NCBI RefSeq assembly: GCF_014648915.1
Contig: NZ_BMSA01000001.1
Span: forward strand, 248,001 to 312,000
From: Streptomyces phaeofaciens
GTDB taxonomy: Bacteria; Actinomycetota; Actinomycetes; Streptomycetales; Streptomycetaceae
Length of the DNA stretch: 64,000 nucleotides
Direction of reading: 5' to 3'
In this document: in pieces, positions 50,650 through 61,800 of the stretch
Layout of the letters: every line of letters starts with the position of its first letter
Numbering within the stretch: position 1 is the stretch's first letter
Notes under the pieces: generated by a model
The model's input: the letters and a program-made list of their open reading frames with translations, nothing else
Told to the model about the DNA's origin: nothing
The model's database searches: none
Made by a program: the position numbers and the translations under genes

Positions 50650-53022
50650 TCACGCCTCGTCGTGCAGTCCCAGTTCCGCCCAGATCGTCTTGCCGTCGCC
50701 CGTGTGCCTGCTGCCCCAGCGCTGGGTGAGCTGGGCCACCAGCAGCAGCCCGCGGCCCCCCTCGTCCCACGTCTTCGCCCGGCGCAGGTGCGGGGCGGTG
50801 TGGCTGGTGTCGGACACCTCACAGATCAGCGTCGTCGCGTCGTGGATCAGCCGCAGCCGGATGGGATGGGAGCCGTACCGGATGGCGTTGGTGACCAGCT
50901 CGCTCACCACCAGCTCGACGGTGAACGACGCCTCGCTCAGCTCCCAGCGCGCCAGCTGCTCGACGGCCTGCTTGCGGACCGGCGCGACCAGCGCCGGGTC
51001 GGCGGGGATGTCCCAGGTCGCGACCTGGGCGGCGGGCAGCCCCCGGGTGCGGGCGAGCAGCAGGGCCACGTCGTCGGAGGCGCCGCCGGCCGGCAGCAGG
51101 GAGTGCAGCACCCGGTCGCAGGTCTCGTCCAGGGAGTCCGAGTACGCGGCGAGCGCCTCGCTGAGCAGCTGGAGACCGGCGTCCATGGTCCGCTCGCGGG
51201 ATTCGAGCAGACCGTCCGTGTAGAACGCGAGGACGCTGCCCTCGGCCAGCTCCAGCTCGGTGGACTCGAACGGCAGCCCGCCCACGCCGAGCGGGGGACC
51301 CGCGGGCAGCTCGACCCGGCGCGGCGCTTCGTTCGGCCGCAGCAGCATCGGCGGGGGGTGCCCGGCCCGGGCCAGCGCGCAGCGCCGGGACACCGGGTCG
51401 TAGACCGCGTACAGACAGCTCGCCCCGACCTCGCCGGGGCTGCCTTCGCCGCCGGCCTCCTCCGACAGCCGCACGACCAGGTCGTCGAGGTGGGTGAGCA
51501 GCTCGTCGGGGGCCAGGTCGATGTCGGCGAGGGTGCGCACGGCCGTCCGCAGCCGGCCCATCGTGGCCGAGGCCTGGACGCCGTGCCCGACGACGTCGCC
51601 GACGACCATGGCGACCCGCATCCCGGACAGCGGGATCACGTCGAACCAGTCGCCGCCCACCCCGGCGCGGGCGGCCGGCAGATAACGGGAGGCCGCGTCG
51701 ACGGCGGCGGTGCGGGGCAGGGTGCGCGGGAGCAGGCTGCGCTGGAGGGCGAGGGCCGTCTCGCGCTCGCGGGAGAAGCGGCGGGCGTTGTCGATGCAGA
51801 CCGCGGCCCGCGCGGTGATCTCCTCCGCGAGCAGCACGTCGTCCGGCGTGAACGGGTCGGGCCGCCGGAACCGGGTGAGGACCGCGACCCCGAGGGTCAC
51901 GCCGCGGGCCCGGATCGGCACGGACATCGTGCAGTGGATGCCGATCTCGTGGACGCGGGCGTCGCGCCGGACGTCCCGGGCGAGCCAGGTGTCGAGGTCG
52001 CCCTGCGGCACGGAGCCGACGATGGTCCGGCCCCCGGCCAGGGAGTCGGCCTGCGGGGACCCGGCCGGGTAGTGCTGCACCTCACCGGGCTTGGCCAGGG
52101 CCTCCGGGTCGCCGGGGGTGACCGAGCGGTGCGCGCAGCGGCGCAGCCCGATCGGCGGGTCGAAGCGGGCCGGGGGTTCCCCGCCGTCCTGCGGGTCCAG
52201 CAGGTCGACGCTGACGAAGTCGGCGAGCGCGGGCACGCACACGTCCGCCAGCTCCTGCGCCGTCCGGGTGACGTCGAGGGTGCTGCCGATCCGGACGCTC
52301 GCCTCGTTGACCAGGCGCAGCCGCTCGCGGGCCAGGTAGTTGTCGGTGAAGTCGTGGGCGGCCAGGCACACGCCCCGCACCCGGCCCTCGGTGTCGGTGA
52401 CCGGTGCCATCCGGACCAGCCAGGCGTGCGCGTGGTCCTCGCCGCCGGCGCGGGCGTGCGTCTGGATGTCCTGGGCCCGGCCGGTGGCGAGGACGTCCAG
52501 CATGTGCCGTTCCATGGCCGCGCTGTGCGGCCGGCCGCCGATCTCGGAGGGCCGCAGCCCGCGGACGCGTTCCTCGGGCAGCCCGATCGCCTGGGCCATC
52601 GCGGTGTTGAGCCGGACCAGCCGCAGCCGCTCGTCGTAGACGGCGACGGCGCACGGGGACTGGGTGAGGGCGGCCGTGGCCAGCGGGTCGTCGGGGGAGC
52701 GGGGCGCGTCGCCGGTCAGCGGGGCCAGGACGAGCCATCGTCCCGGCTCGTCGTCGCGGGGCGGCCGGTGGTGGGCGAGCAGCCACACCGTCACGGAACG
52801 CCCGTCGCAGTGACGCAGTGCGACCGTGCCGTCCCAGCGGCCGCTCGTGGGCACCGGGAGCGGCCCGTGGGCCAGCAGATCTCCCGCGGGGCGTCCCACC
52901 ACCTCGGCCCGGGTCCAGCCCAGCAGCGTCCGGGCTCCGTCGTTCCATTCGACGAGCGTGCCCGTGTCGTCGACGACCACCCGGGCGGTCGCGGCCTCGT
53001 CGAACGGATACTCCGGGCTCAT
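50650..53022 (-). CDS. SpoIIE-type phosphatase with PAS, GAF and HATPase domains
   Basis: A 790-residue signalling protein. Order: PAS domains (ARVVVDDTGTLVEWNDGARTLLGWTRAEVVG near 15-45 and a second around 130-230), GAF (about 260-405), a PP2C/SpoIIE phosphatase (VGGDWFDVIPL, VVGDVVGHGVQASATM, FYTDGLLESR, SDDVALLL), and a C-terminal HATPase (SELVTNAIRYG, DEGGRGLLLVAQL) acting as an anti-sigma-type kinase. Together it could dephosphorylate and rephosphorylate a STAS antagonist such as the STAS protein at 19.7 kb (inferred). The ATG at 53022 follows GGAGTG; GTG 53049 has no ribosome site. Confidence 0.93.
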   Translation of the reverse strand: MSPEYPFDEAATARVVVDDTGTLVEWNDGARTLLGWTRAEVVGRPAGDLLAHGPLPVPTSGRWDGTVALRHCDGRSVTVWLLAHHRPPRDDEPGRWLVLAPLTGDAPRSPDDPLATAALTQSPCAVAVYDERLRLVRLNTAMAQAIGLPEERVRGLRPSEIGGRPHSAAMERHMLDVLATGRAQDIQTHARAGGEDHAHAWLVRMAPVTDTEGRVRGVCLAAHDFTDNYLARERLRLVNEASVRIGSTLDVTRTAQELADVCVPALADFVSVDLLDPQDGGEPPARFDPPIGLRRCAHRSVTPGDPEALAKPGEVQHYPAGSPQADSLAGGRTIVGSVPQGDLDTWLARDVRRDARVHEIGIHCTMSVPIRARGVTLGVAVLTRFRRPDPFTPDDVLLAEEITARAAVCIDNARRFSRERETALALQRSLLPRTLPRTAAVDAASRYLPAARAGVGGDWFDVIPLSGMRVAMVVGDVVGHGVQASATMGRLRTAVRTLADIDLAPDELLTHLDDLVVRLSEEAGGEGSPGEVGASCLYAVYDPVSRRCALARAGHPPPMLLRPNEAPRRVELPAGPPLGVGGLPFESTELELAEGSVLAFYTDGLLESRERTMDAGLQLLSEALAAYSDSLDETCDRVLHSLLPAGGASDDVALLLARTRGLPAAQVATWDIPADPALVAPVRKQAVEQLARWELSEASFTVELVVSELVTNAIRYGSHPIRLRLIHDATTLICEVSDTSHTAPHLRRAKTWDEGGRGLLLVAQLTQRWGSRHTGDGKTIWAELGLHDEA

Positions 53023-53224
53023 CGTCGCCACTCCATCGCGGACACTCACAGTGAACGGGCGCTGTCACATCCGTTCCAGCCTAGACGGTCCGGCTCCCGG
53101 GCGGACCGGAACCCCCGGAGGGCGCGGGGCGGCAGGTTCCGCCCGAGGTCAAGGGGTGAAACCGGTCGATGTGTCGCGAAGCGGCTCCAGGTCACCCGTG
53201 CGGTCGGAGGGTGCTCCCGTGGTC

Positions 53225-53254
53225 TTGACGGACAGGAGTGGTGCGTTGTCAGAT
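53225..53254 (+). promoter_or_regulatory. Candidate promoter of the GH2 gene
   Basis: TTGACG (53225-53230) and TCAGAT (53249-53254) with an 18-base spacer precede the GH2 start by 58 bases. The -10 is a fair match only. Confidence 0.4.
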
Positions 53255-53312
53255 TCTGTTTGGTAACGATCAGTTGTGAGTACTTCTGGGTCCTGATGAG
53301 GGAGAGCCGCCA

Positions 53313-56300
53313 GTGACCGTCACTCGCAGATCCGTCCTGCTCGCCTCCGCGGCCGCGCCGGCCGTCGGAGCACTGCCGGGCACCGCCGCACAGGCCGCCG
53401 AGGCCGGCACCCGCGCCGTCGGCCGCCGCACGGTCCCGCTGCGCGACGGCTGGCGCTTCGCGCTGGTCGACCCGGGCGGACTCGGCGACCCGGCCGGGCA
53501 GTACGCGGACGCCGCCGACCCCGGTCACGACGACTCGGCCTGGCGCACGGTGGCGGTGCCGCACGACTGGTCCATCGAGCAGACCCCCACCACCGACCAC
53601 GGCACCACCAGCGGCACCGGCTTCTTCCCCGGCGGGCTCGGCTGGTACCGCCTCTCCTTCACCCTGCCGCCCGCCTGCGCCGGACAGCGGATCTCGGTGG
53701 AGTTCGACGGCGTCTACATGGACTCCGTCCTCCACTGCAACGGCACCGAGGTCGGCCGCCACCCCTACGGCTACACCGGCTTCGCCTTCGACGTCACCGA
53801 TCTGCTGCACACCGACGGCACCACGCGGAACGTGATCGCCGTCAAGGTGCAGAACCGTCTGCCCAGCAGCCGCTGGTACTCCGGCAGCGGCATCTACCGC
53901 GAGGCCCGCCTGGTGATCACGGACCCGGTGCACGTCGACCGCTGGGGCACCCGCGTCACCACCCCCGAGGTCACCGGGGAGCGGGCCCTGGTCCGCGTGG
54001 CGACGACCGTGGTGAACGCCGCCGACGCCTCCGGCACCGCCGCGGACGTGGAGATCGTCTCCCGCGTCCTGGCCCCGGGCGGCCGCACGGTCGCGCGGAC
54101 GTCCTCCACGGTCACCGTCGCCGGCCGGACCACCGAGACCCATGAACTCGCCGTCGCCGAACCGCGCTTGTGGGACTTCGAGGCACCCCACCGCTACACC
54201 CTGGAGACCGAGCTGCGGGTCGGCGGCCGGCGCACCGACACCTACCGCACCCGCTTCGGCATCCGCACGGTCCGCCTCGACCCGGACGAGGGCTTTCACC
54301 TCAACGGCCGCTACGCCAAGATCAAGGGCGTCGACCTCCATCACGACCTGGGCGCGCTCGGCGCCGCGGTCAGCGCCGACGCGATCCGCCGGCAGATGAC
54401 GATCATGAAGTCGATGGGGGTCAACGCCTTCCGCACCTCCCACAACCCGCCCTCGCCGGAGATGATCCAGGTCTGCGAGGAACTCGGCATCGTGATGCTC
54501 GTCGAGGCCTTCGACTGCTGGAAGAGCTCCAAGACCCGGTACGACTACGGCCGGTTCTTCGACGACTGGGCCGACCGCGACGTCGCGGAGATGGTGCTGG
54601 CCGCCCGCAACTCGCCGGCCGTCGTCATCTGGTCCATCGGCAACGAGATCTCCGAGTTCACCTCCACCGCCGGCCTCGCCATGGCCGACCGGCTCATCGC
54701 CGCGGTCAAGGCGTACGACGACACCCGTCCGGTCGTCATCGGCTCCCACCGCCACCGCAGCGTGCCCGCCCCGGGGACCCCGGCCGACCTGATCCTCGCC
54801 AAGCTCGACGGCCTCGGCCTCAACTACAACACCGCGAAGTCGGTGGACGCCCTGCACGCCCGCTACCCGAAGCTGTTCCTCTTCGAGTCGGAGTCCTCCT
54901 CGGAGACGTCCACCCGAGGCGCCTACCAGGAGCCGGAGCACCTCAACACCGGCGAGAACCACACCCCGGGCAGGCGGGCGACCTCCTCCTACGACAACAA
55001 CCTCGCCTCCTGGACCATGAGCGGCGAGTACGGCCACAAGAAGGACCGGGACCGCAAGTGGTTCGCCGGGCAGTTCCTGTGGTCGGGCATCGACTACATC
55101 GGGGAGCCCACGCCGTACGACGTCTTCCCCGTGAAGGCGTCCTTCTTCGGTGCGGTCGACACCGCCGGCTTCCCCAAGGACATGTACCACCTCTTCCGCA
55201 GCCAGTGGGTCGACGAACCCCTGGTCCACCTGCTGCCGACGACCTGGAACCACGCCGAGGGCGCCATCGTCGAGGTGTGGGCGTACGCCAACGTCGACAC
55301 CGTCGAGCTGTTCCTCAACGGAACGTCCCTCGGGGTACGGAGCTTCGACACCAAGACGACCGTCGACGGCCGCTCCTACCTGGAGACCACCGAGGCCACC
55401 GGCGACGACAAGACCTTCACCGACGGCCCCTACCCGGGGAGTTACACCAGTCCCCAGGGCAGCGCCGGCAAGCTCCACCTCACCTGGAAGGTGGCCTACG
55501 AGCCGGGCACGCTGAAGGCGGTGGCGCGCCGCGACGGCCGGGTGGTCGCCACCGACGTGCTGCGCACCGCCGGCGCCCCGCACGCCGTACGGCTCACCCC
55601 GGACCGCACGTCCCTTCCCGCGGACGGCCGTTCGCTGGTCTTCGTGACCGCCGACGTGGTCGACGCGCGCGGGGTCGTGGTGCCCGACGCCGAGCACCTG
55701 ATCTCCTTCACGGTGAGCGGCGGCTCGCTGGCCGGGCTCGACAACGGGCGCCAGGAGAGCGCCGAGCGGTATCAGGCCGACACCCGGACCGCCTTCCACG
55801 GCAAGGCCCTCGCCATCGTGCGCGCCGGGACGGGGGCCGGGGCCCTGAAGGTGACCGCGCGGGTGGACGGCCTGCGCAGGGGCACCGCCACCGTGCGCAC
55901 CACCCGCGCCCGGGCGGCGGCGACCACCCCCGCGGCCGCCTTCGGCCCCGACCTGCCCGCCCCGCCCTCCTTTCCGCAGGCGGACGCGAGCTACTCCGGC
56001 CGGGCGGACACCCTCCCGGCCGCGATGCTGGACGGTGACCCGGCCACCGGCTGGTCCAACGCGTTCACCAAGGCGGCCACCGCCCTGCTCCCCGCGTTCG
56101 GCGGCGCCCGCCCCGAGGACTGGGTCTCGGTCGACTGGGGACGGACGCGGGACGTCGACCGGGTGGAGGTCACCTTCACCGTCGACGCCACGCACAGCCT
56201 GCCGGCGAGGGTCGAGGCCGCCGTGTGGGACGGGGAGCGGTATGTGCCGGTCACGGGGGCGGCGATCGACTGGGCGGCCACCTCGGACGCGCCGACGGTC

Positions 56301-56405
56301 CTCACCTTCGACGCCGTACGCGGATCCCGGCTGCGACTGACCCTGACCAGCGGCGCGCCCGGCACGGTCCCGGGCGCGGTACGGATCAGCCGACTGGAGG
56401 TGTGA
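53313..56405 (+). CDS. Secreted glycoside hydrolase family 2 enzyme (beta-galactosidase-like)
   Basis: A 1030-residue Tat-secreted GH2 enzyme: TRRSVLLASAAAPAVG signal to about residue 30, sugar-binding beta domain (VPHDWSIEQ; NGTEVGRHPYGYTGF), immunoglobulin-like domain, TIM barrel, then further beta domains and a discoidin-like C-terminus (MLDGDPATGWSNAF). Catalytic Glu445 lies in WSIGNEISE and nucleophile Glu525 in FLFESESSS. The likely activity is beta-galactosidase or beta-mannosidase-like on plant polysaccharide side chains; specificity is inferred. The GTG at 53313 is used, with GGGAGAG upstream. Confidence 0.92.
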   Translation: MTVTRRSVLLASAAAPAVGALPGTAAQAAEAGTRAVGRRTVPLRDGWRFALVDPGGLGDPAGQYADAADPGHDDSAWRTVAVPHDWSIEQTPTTDHGTTSGTGFFPGGLGWYRLSFTLPPACAGQRISVEFDGVYMDSVLHCNGTEVGRHPYGYTGFAFDVTDLLHTDGTTRNVIAVKVQNRLPSSRWYSGSGIYREARLVITDPVHVDRWGTRVTTPEVTGERALVRVATTVVNAADASGTAADVEIVSRVLAPGGRTVARTSSTVTVAGRTTETHELAVAEPRLWDFEAPHRYTLETELRVGGRRTDTYRTRFGIRTVRLDPDEGFHLNGRYAKIKGVDLHHDLGALGAAVSADAIRRQMTIMKSMGVNAFRTSHNPPSPEMIQVCEELGIVMLVEAFDCWKSSKTRYDYGRFFDDWADRDVAEMVLAARNSPAVVIWSIGNEISEFTSTAGLAMADRLIAAVKAYDDTRPVVIGSHRHRSVPAPGTPADLILAKLDGLGLNYNTAKSVDALHARYPKLFLFESESSSETSTRGAYQEPEHLNTGENHTPGRRATSSYDNNLASWTMSGEYGHKKDRDRKWFAGQFLWSGIDYIGEPTPYDVFPVKASFFGAVDTAGFPKDMYHLFRSQWVDEPLVHLLPTTWNHAEGAIVEVWAYANVDTVELFLNGTSLGVRSFDTKTTVDGRSYLETTEATGDDKTFTDGPYPGSYTSPQGSAGKLHLTWKVAYEPGTLKAVARRDGRVVATDVLRTAGAPHAVRLTPDRTSLPADGRSLVFVTADVVDARGVVVPDAEHLISFTVSGGSLAGLDNGRQESAERYQADTRTAFHGKALAIVRAGTGAGALKVTARVDGLRRGTATVRTTRARAAATTPAAAFGPDLPAPPSFPQADASYSGRADTLPAAMLDGDPATGWSNAFTKAATALLPAFGGARPEDWVSVDWGRTRDVDRVEVTFTVDATHSLPARVEAAVWDGERYVPVTGAAIDWAATSDAPTVLTFDAVRGSRLRLTLTSGAPGTVPGAVRISRLEV

Positions 56406-56416
56406 CCGGGGGCCGG

Positions 56417-56450
56417 CGGGCCGGACGGGATCGCGTCCCCGTCCGGCCCG
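56417..56450 (+). terminator. Strong terminator after the GH2 gene
   Basis: CGGGCCGGACGGG and CCCGTCCGGCCCG form a perfect 13-base stem with an 8-base loop, starting 12 bases after the stop. It insulates the GH2 gene from the CebR-controlled GH9 gene. No T-run follows. Confidence 0.75.
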
Positions 56451-56540
56451 CGGCCGGTCGTCCACCGGTCCGTAACTCGTTCCGTCCGGACCGTTGACGG
56501 GGTGTCATGACTGCAACAAACATGTCCTGCGACCCCTCTC

Positions 56541-56554
56541 TGGGAGCGCTCCCA
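56541..56554. promoter_or_regulatory. Perfect CebR box
   Basis: TGGGAGCGCTCCCA matches the CebR operator consensus exactly. It is 48 bases before the GH9 start codon. CebR is the cellobiose-responsive LacI-family repressor of streptomycete cellulase genes, so the GH9 gene should be derepressed by cello-oligosaccharides. Confidence 0.92.
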
Positions 56555-56601
56555 TGGAATTGTCCCGGCGAGCGTCCCGCATCCCCCCGAGGAGCCCGGA
56601 C

Positions 56602-58845
56602 GTGAAACGACGCAGCACCGCCCTGCTGTCCCTCGCGGCCCTGCTGGGCGCCGCGCTCACCGCACTGCCCGCGGCGCAGGCCGGGGCCGACGAGGTCGAG
56701 CAGGTCAGGAACGGCGGCTTCGACAGCACCACCGACCCCTGGTGGACCAGCAACGTCACGGCCGTCCCGGCCGACGGCCGGCTCTGCGCCGACGTACCCG
56801 GCGGCACCGTCAACCGCTGGGACTCCGCCGTCGGCCAGGACGCGATCACCCTCGTGAAGGGGTCGTCGTACCGGTTCTCCTTCGACGCCTCGGGGGTCCC
56901 CGAAGGACATGTGGTGCGGGCGATCGTGGGACTCGGGGTCTCCCCGTACGACACCTGGTACGAGGCGACCCCCGTGCTGGACGAGTCGGGCGACGACGCG
57001 TACTCCTACACCTTCACCTCACCGGTCGACTCCACCCAGGGGCAGGTCGCCTTCCAGGTCGGCGGCAGCGCGGACCCCTGGCGGTTCTGCCTGGACGACG
57101 TGTCCCTGGTCGGCGGGGTGCCGCCGGAGGTGTACCGGCCCGACACCGGGCCACGCGTACGCGTCAACCAGGTCGCCTATCTCCCGTCCGGACCGAAGAA
57201 CGCCACACTCGTCACGGACGCCACCACGAAACTGCCCTGGCAGCTGAAGAACGCCGCCGGCACGACGGTCGCGCACGGCTGGACGGTACCGCGCGGCGTC
57301 GACGTCTCCTCCGGACAGAACGTCCACTCCCTCGACTTCGGCGCCTACCGCACCCGCGCCACGGGCCTCACCCTGGTCGCCGACGGCGAGACCAGCCGCC
57401 CGTTCGACATCGGCACGGCCGCCTACGAACGCCTCGGCCTGGACGCGGTGAAGTACTACTACACCCAGCGCAGCGGCACCGCGATCCGCGACGACCTCCG
57501 CCCCGGCTACGGCAGGGCCGCCGGCCATGCGGGCGTCGCCCCCAACCAGGGCGACACGGACGTCCCCTGCCAGCCGGGGGTCTGCGACTACCGACTGGAC
57601 GTCAGCGGCGGCTGGTACGACGCCGGCGACCACGGCAAGTACGTCGTCAACGGGGGCATCGCCACCTGGGAGCTGCTGAGCACCTACGAACGCGCCCTGC
57701 ACACCCGCACCGGCGAACCGTCCCGGCTCGGCGACGGCACACTCGGCCTCCCCGAGAGCGGCAACCACGTGCCCGACGTCCTCGACGAGGCCCGCTGGGA
57801 ACTGGACTTCCTGCTGAAGATGCAGGTACCGGACGGACAGCCGCTGGCCGGCATGGCCCACCACAAGATCCACGACGAACAGTGGACCGGCCTGCCGCTG
57901 CTCCCCGGCGCCGACCCGCAGAAACGCGAACTCCACCCGCCGACCACCACGGCCACCCTCAACCTGGCCGCCACGGCGGCCCAGGCCGCCCGCCTGTACC
58001 GCCCCTACGACAAGGCCTTCGCCGCCCGCGCCCTCACGGCCGCCCGCAAGGCCTGGGCGGCGGCGCTCGCCCACCCGGACGTCCACGCCGACCCGGCCGA
58101 CGGCACCGGCGGCGGCGCGTACAACGACGACGACGCCACCGACGAGTTCTACTGGGCCGCCGCCGAGCTGTACCTCACCACCGGGGAGAAGCGGTTCGCC
58201 GACCAGGTGACCGCCTCCCCGCTCCACACGGCCGACATCTTCGTCCCCAACGGCTTCGACTGGTCCCGCACGGCCGCCGCGGCCCGCCTCGACCTCGCAC
58301 TCGTCCCCAGCAGGCTCCCCGGCCGGGACAAGGTCCGGCGCTCGGTGGTCCGGGGCGCCGACACCTACCTCGCCACCCTCACCGCGCAGCCGTACGGCAT
58401 GCCCTACGCCCCCGACGACAACCGCTACGACTGGGGCTCCGCCCACCAGGTCCTCAACAACGCGGTCGTCATCGCCACCGCCTACGACCTCACCGGTGCC
58501 TCCGCGTACCGGGACGGCGCCGTCCAGAGCATCGACTACGTCCTCGGCCGCAACGCCCTCAACATCTCCTACGTCACCGGCTACGGCGAGGTCGCCGCCC
58601 AGCGCCAGCACAGCCGCTGGTACGCCCACCAGCTCGACCCGAACCTCCCGAGCCCCCCGCCCGGCACCCTCGCGGGCGGCCCCAACTCGAGCATCCAGGA
58701 CCCCTACGCGCAGAGCATGCTCCAGGGCTGCGTCGGCCAGTTCTGCTACATCGACGACATCCAGTCCTGGTCCACGAACGAGACCGCGATCAACTGGAAC
58801 GCGGCCCTGACCCGACTGGCGTCCTTCGTGGCGGACCAGGGCTGA
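56602..58845 (+). CDS. Secreted GH9 cellulase with N-terminal carbohydrate-binding module
   Basis: A 747-residue secreted enzyme. Signal peptide [27 protein letters not shown] at residues 1-28; CBM4/9-like beta-sandwich (about 30-170: [17 protein letters not shown]...); an Ig-like CelD_N domain; then the GH9 barrel. The catalytic base pair is Asp340/Asp343 in [11 protein letters not shown] and the acid is Glu727 in NETAINWN, all intact. It should cleave beta-1,4-glucans. The GTG at 56602 has GAGGAG eight bases upstream. A perfect CebR box upstream predicts induction by cellobiose. Confidence 0.95.
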   Translation: MKRRSTALLSLAALLGAALTALPAAQAGADEVEQVRNGGFDSTTDPWWTSNVTAVPADGRLCADVPGGTVNRWDSAVGQDAITLVKGSSYRFSFDASGVPEGHVVRAIVGLGVSPYDTWYEATPVLDESGDDAYSYTFTSPVDSTQGQVAFQVGGSADPWRFCLDDVSLVGGVPPEVYRPDTGPRVRVNQVAYLPSGPKNATLVTDATTKLPWQLKNAAGTTVAHGWTVPRGVDVSSGQNVHSLDFGAYRTRATGLTLVADGETSRPFDIGTAAYERLGLDAVKYYYTQRSGTAIRDDLRPGYGRAAGHAGVAPNQGDTDVPCQPGVCDYRLDVSGGWYDAGDHGKYVVNGGIATWELLSTYERALHTRTGEPSRLGDGTLGLPESGNHVPDVLDEARWELDFLLKMQVPDGQPLAGMAHHKIHDEQWTGLPLLPGADPQKRELHPPTTTATLNLAATAAQAARLYRPYDKAFAARALTAARKAWAAALAHPDVHADPADGTGGGAYNDDDATDEFYWAAAELYLTTGEKRFADQVTASPLHTADIFVPNGFDWSRTAAAARLDLALVPSRLPGRDKVRRSVVRGADTYLATLTAQPYGMPYAPDDNRYDWGSAHQVLNNAVVIATAYDLTGASAYRDGAVQSIDYVLGRNALNISYVTGYGEVAAQRQHSRWYAHQLDPNLPSPPPGTLAGGPNSSIQDPYAQSMLQGCVGQFCYIDDIQSWSTNETAINWNAALTRLASFVADQG

Positions 58846-58869
58846 GCGCCGCCGCGCACGTCCGGCCGG

Positions 58870-61800
58870 TCAGCTGCCGATGTGGACGTGCGCGGCCCAC
58901 AGCCAGGGATCGTCGGGCCGCGCGTCGCGCTCCGCGACGACGGCGCGGTGCAGGGCCCGGGCGGACCGGGCGACCGCCGGCGGCCCGCTGCCACCGGCGG
59001 TCAGGTCCGTGTAGAACGCGTCCGCCATCGAGGCGGCCACCGCGTCCTGCAACGGCCAGAGGGTCCCGATGACCTGCGCGTAACCGGCGAGAAGGAAGGA
59101 GGAGGTGAGCTGGAGCACCTCGTCCACGCGGTCGGGGGCCGTGCCCGAGGTGCTGCACGCCGAGAGATAGGCGAGGTCGCCGCGCAGCCGCAGCCGCGAG
59201 ACCGCCGCGAGGGTCAGAGGGCTGCTCTCGTGGTCGTCGAGCAGCAGACGGCTCTCGCGCGGAGAGCTCCAGTCGCTGACGGCGTGACAGGCGAAGTGGG
59301 CGATGTCGTGCTCCGGCAGGGCGGCGAGGACCGTGTCCCGAACCGCGTGCGGACTTTCGAGCAGCCGGGCGTCCGGGACCAGCGTGCGCAGCCGTGCGGA
59401 TTCGCGCCGTACTCCGGGAAGAGGGGACGCCTGCGGGGTCCGCGGCATCGACACGACGAGGGTGCGGCGGGGGCCGGGCCCGTCGGCGCGGCCTTCGCGA
59501 CGGGCCAGCCGGGCGGACGCCAGGGCGCGCAGGGTGGGGGTGTAGGAGGAGACCACCCGGTCCAGGACCGCACCTGGGCGGTGCCCGGCGGCGTGCAGCG
59601 GGAACCAGATCATCGGCCCGGTCGGGCACCACCACAGCCGTGGCGGCCCGCCGTCCGCACCCGCCGGGAGATGGCCGCCGGCCTCCAGCGCGTCGAGCAC
59701 CGGACGCGTCACCGTGTCCCACAGCCACGCGAGGATCTCCCGCAGCGGCTGTGCCACGGGCGCGCCGGCGAGGGCGGCGGGCACCAGCCGGTTCGCCTCG
59801 CGCTCGATCGCCGTCCACTCCAGACCGGGCAACGGGATCGGGCACAGCCCCGAACGCGTCACGGCGAGCGCGTCGCACCGGCCACGCGTCGCGTTCACGT
59901 ACACCACCGGCCCCTCGGCCGCCTGCTCCCGCAGCTCGGCCCAGGTGGGCGGCAGCAGAAACCGCTCGAAGCCCGGCAGCCGGCGGATCTCCGCCAGCAG
60001 GGTGTCCCATTCGGCGGCGAGTTGGAGACGCTGTTCGCCGGTCTGCCGTCGGTGGTGCGGGTCGTGGCCGTGCGGGCCGTTCGGCGTCATCTGGTCGAAG
60101 CGGACCGGGGCCGCGCTCAGACTGTCGAGCGCCTGGGCACGGACGCGCAGCCGGTCGATGGCGGAGGCGTGGTTCCCGTGGTGCTGCCGCAGCCGGGCGA
60201 GGTCGCCCCTCGCGTCCACGGCTTCCGCCATCAGCACGCCCCGGGTCTGTTCGAGGAGTTCCACGGCCCGCTCCGGCCGGCCGGCGTCCAGTGCGGCGGC
60301 GGCCGCGTCGGCCGCGAGGCCGGTGATCCGGCCGAGCCGGTGTTCACGGTCCTCCCGTTCCATCGACAGCGGAACCAGCTCCACCAGGAGACGCACCGCG
60401 TGTTCGTAGGCTTCGAGGGCGTCCTCGTAGCGGCCCGCCTCCTGGGCATGACGTCCCCAGCGCCGGGCCGCGTCCAGGCGCAACGAGGTTTCCGCGGATC
60501 GGGTGTCGGCCGCGGCGCGGAACGCGGACAGGGACTCGGTCAGGGCGGCCGCGTCGTGTTCGAGGCGATGACGTTCCCACAGGACGCGGCCGCGCATCAT
60601 CTGGAGCCCCCACCGGTCCGGCCTCGCGCCCGTCTCCGAGTGGTTCAGCGCCTCGGCGACGGCTCGCTCGGCCTCCTCCAGGGCGGCAGGGTCGCCCGTC
60701 GCGTCGTAGCGGTCGATCACCGTCGAGGCCAGGTTGAACAGGGCCCCCGGCCGCACTTCCGGCCCGCAGGCGGTGGCCGCGGCGCGCAGCAGTTCCTCGG
60801 CCTCCTCGACGGTCGCCGGATCCCCGGTGACCGTGGCGACCCTGCGCAGCACCAGACCCAAGTCGGTCAGCAGGAGGGGTCGGGTCACATCGCTGGCCGG
60901 TGTCAGCGAGAGCGCCCGCCGGCCGGTCTCCACGGCGGCCCGGAGGGCGACCGGGTCGTCGGTACGTTGATGGAAGCGCAGGGCGGCGCGTGTGAAGACC
61001 GACAGGTGGTGGACGAACCACGGGTCCTCCGGCGGGGATTCCTCGATCACCTGACGTGCCGTTGCCACGCTCTCCTCCAGCGGCGCCAGTTCGCCGGTGG
61101 CTTCGTGCAGCGAGCGCAACGCGTCGCTGAGGTTGGTCAGATAGAAGGGCCGGTCGACGTGGCCGGGCGCGGTGTCCGCCACCGCGCTGCGCCCGTATTG
61201 CACTGCCTTCCTCACCTGGGCGAGGTCGCCGGTGGTGGCGAACCGCCGGTGGACCACGATGGCCAGGTTGTTCCAGACGGCTGCCAGGGGCGGGTCCCCC
61301 ACGGCGAGGGCCTGGAGCCCCGCCGCCTCCGCTTCGTCCAGTGCCGCCGGATCGCCGGTCGTCTGGTGCCAGGTGGTGAGAGCCGTGCACAGGTTGGACC
61401 AGGCATTGGGGGTGACGGGTGCGGCCGTCGTCCGCACCGACGAGCGGGCCGCGGTGACGGACTCCCGGAGCACTTCCTGATCGCCCGTCACCTGGAACCG
61501 GGTGGCCAGGACGAACGACAGGTTGCTCAGCACGAGACTGCGGTGCCAGTCGTCCTCCGGTTCGGCGGCCACCGCCCTTCGCGCGTGGTGCACGGCCTCG
61601 TCCAGCACCTGCTCGTCACGCGTACGGAGGAAGGTGTCGTGCAGGGCCAGGGCGAGCGTGGAGAGCATGTTCCCCCTGTCGTCGCTCGGCTCCGGGGACG
61701 CGGCCGCGATCCGCCCCGAGGCGACGGCCTCCGCCAGCAGCTCGGGCCGGCCGGTCCTGTCGTACCAGGCGCGCAGCAGGGGCAGGAGGACGAGGTGAAG

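Noticed and set aside
53046..56465. A long minus-strand frame opposite the GH2 gene
   Set aside because: It is fully antisense to a gene with an intact catalytic domain and has no recognisable domain of its own.
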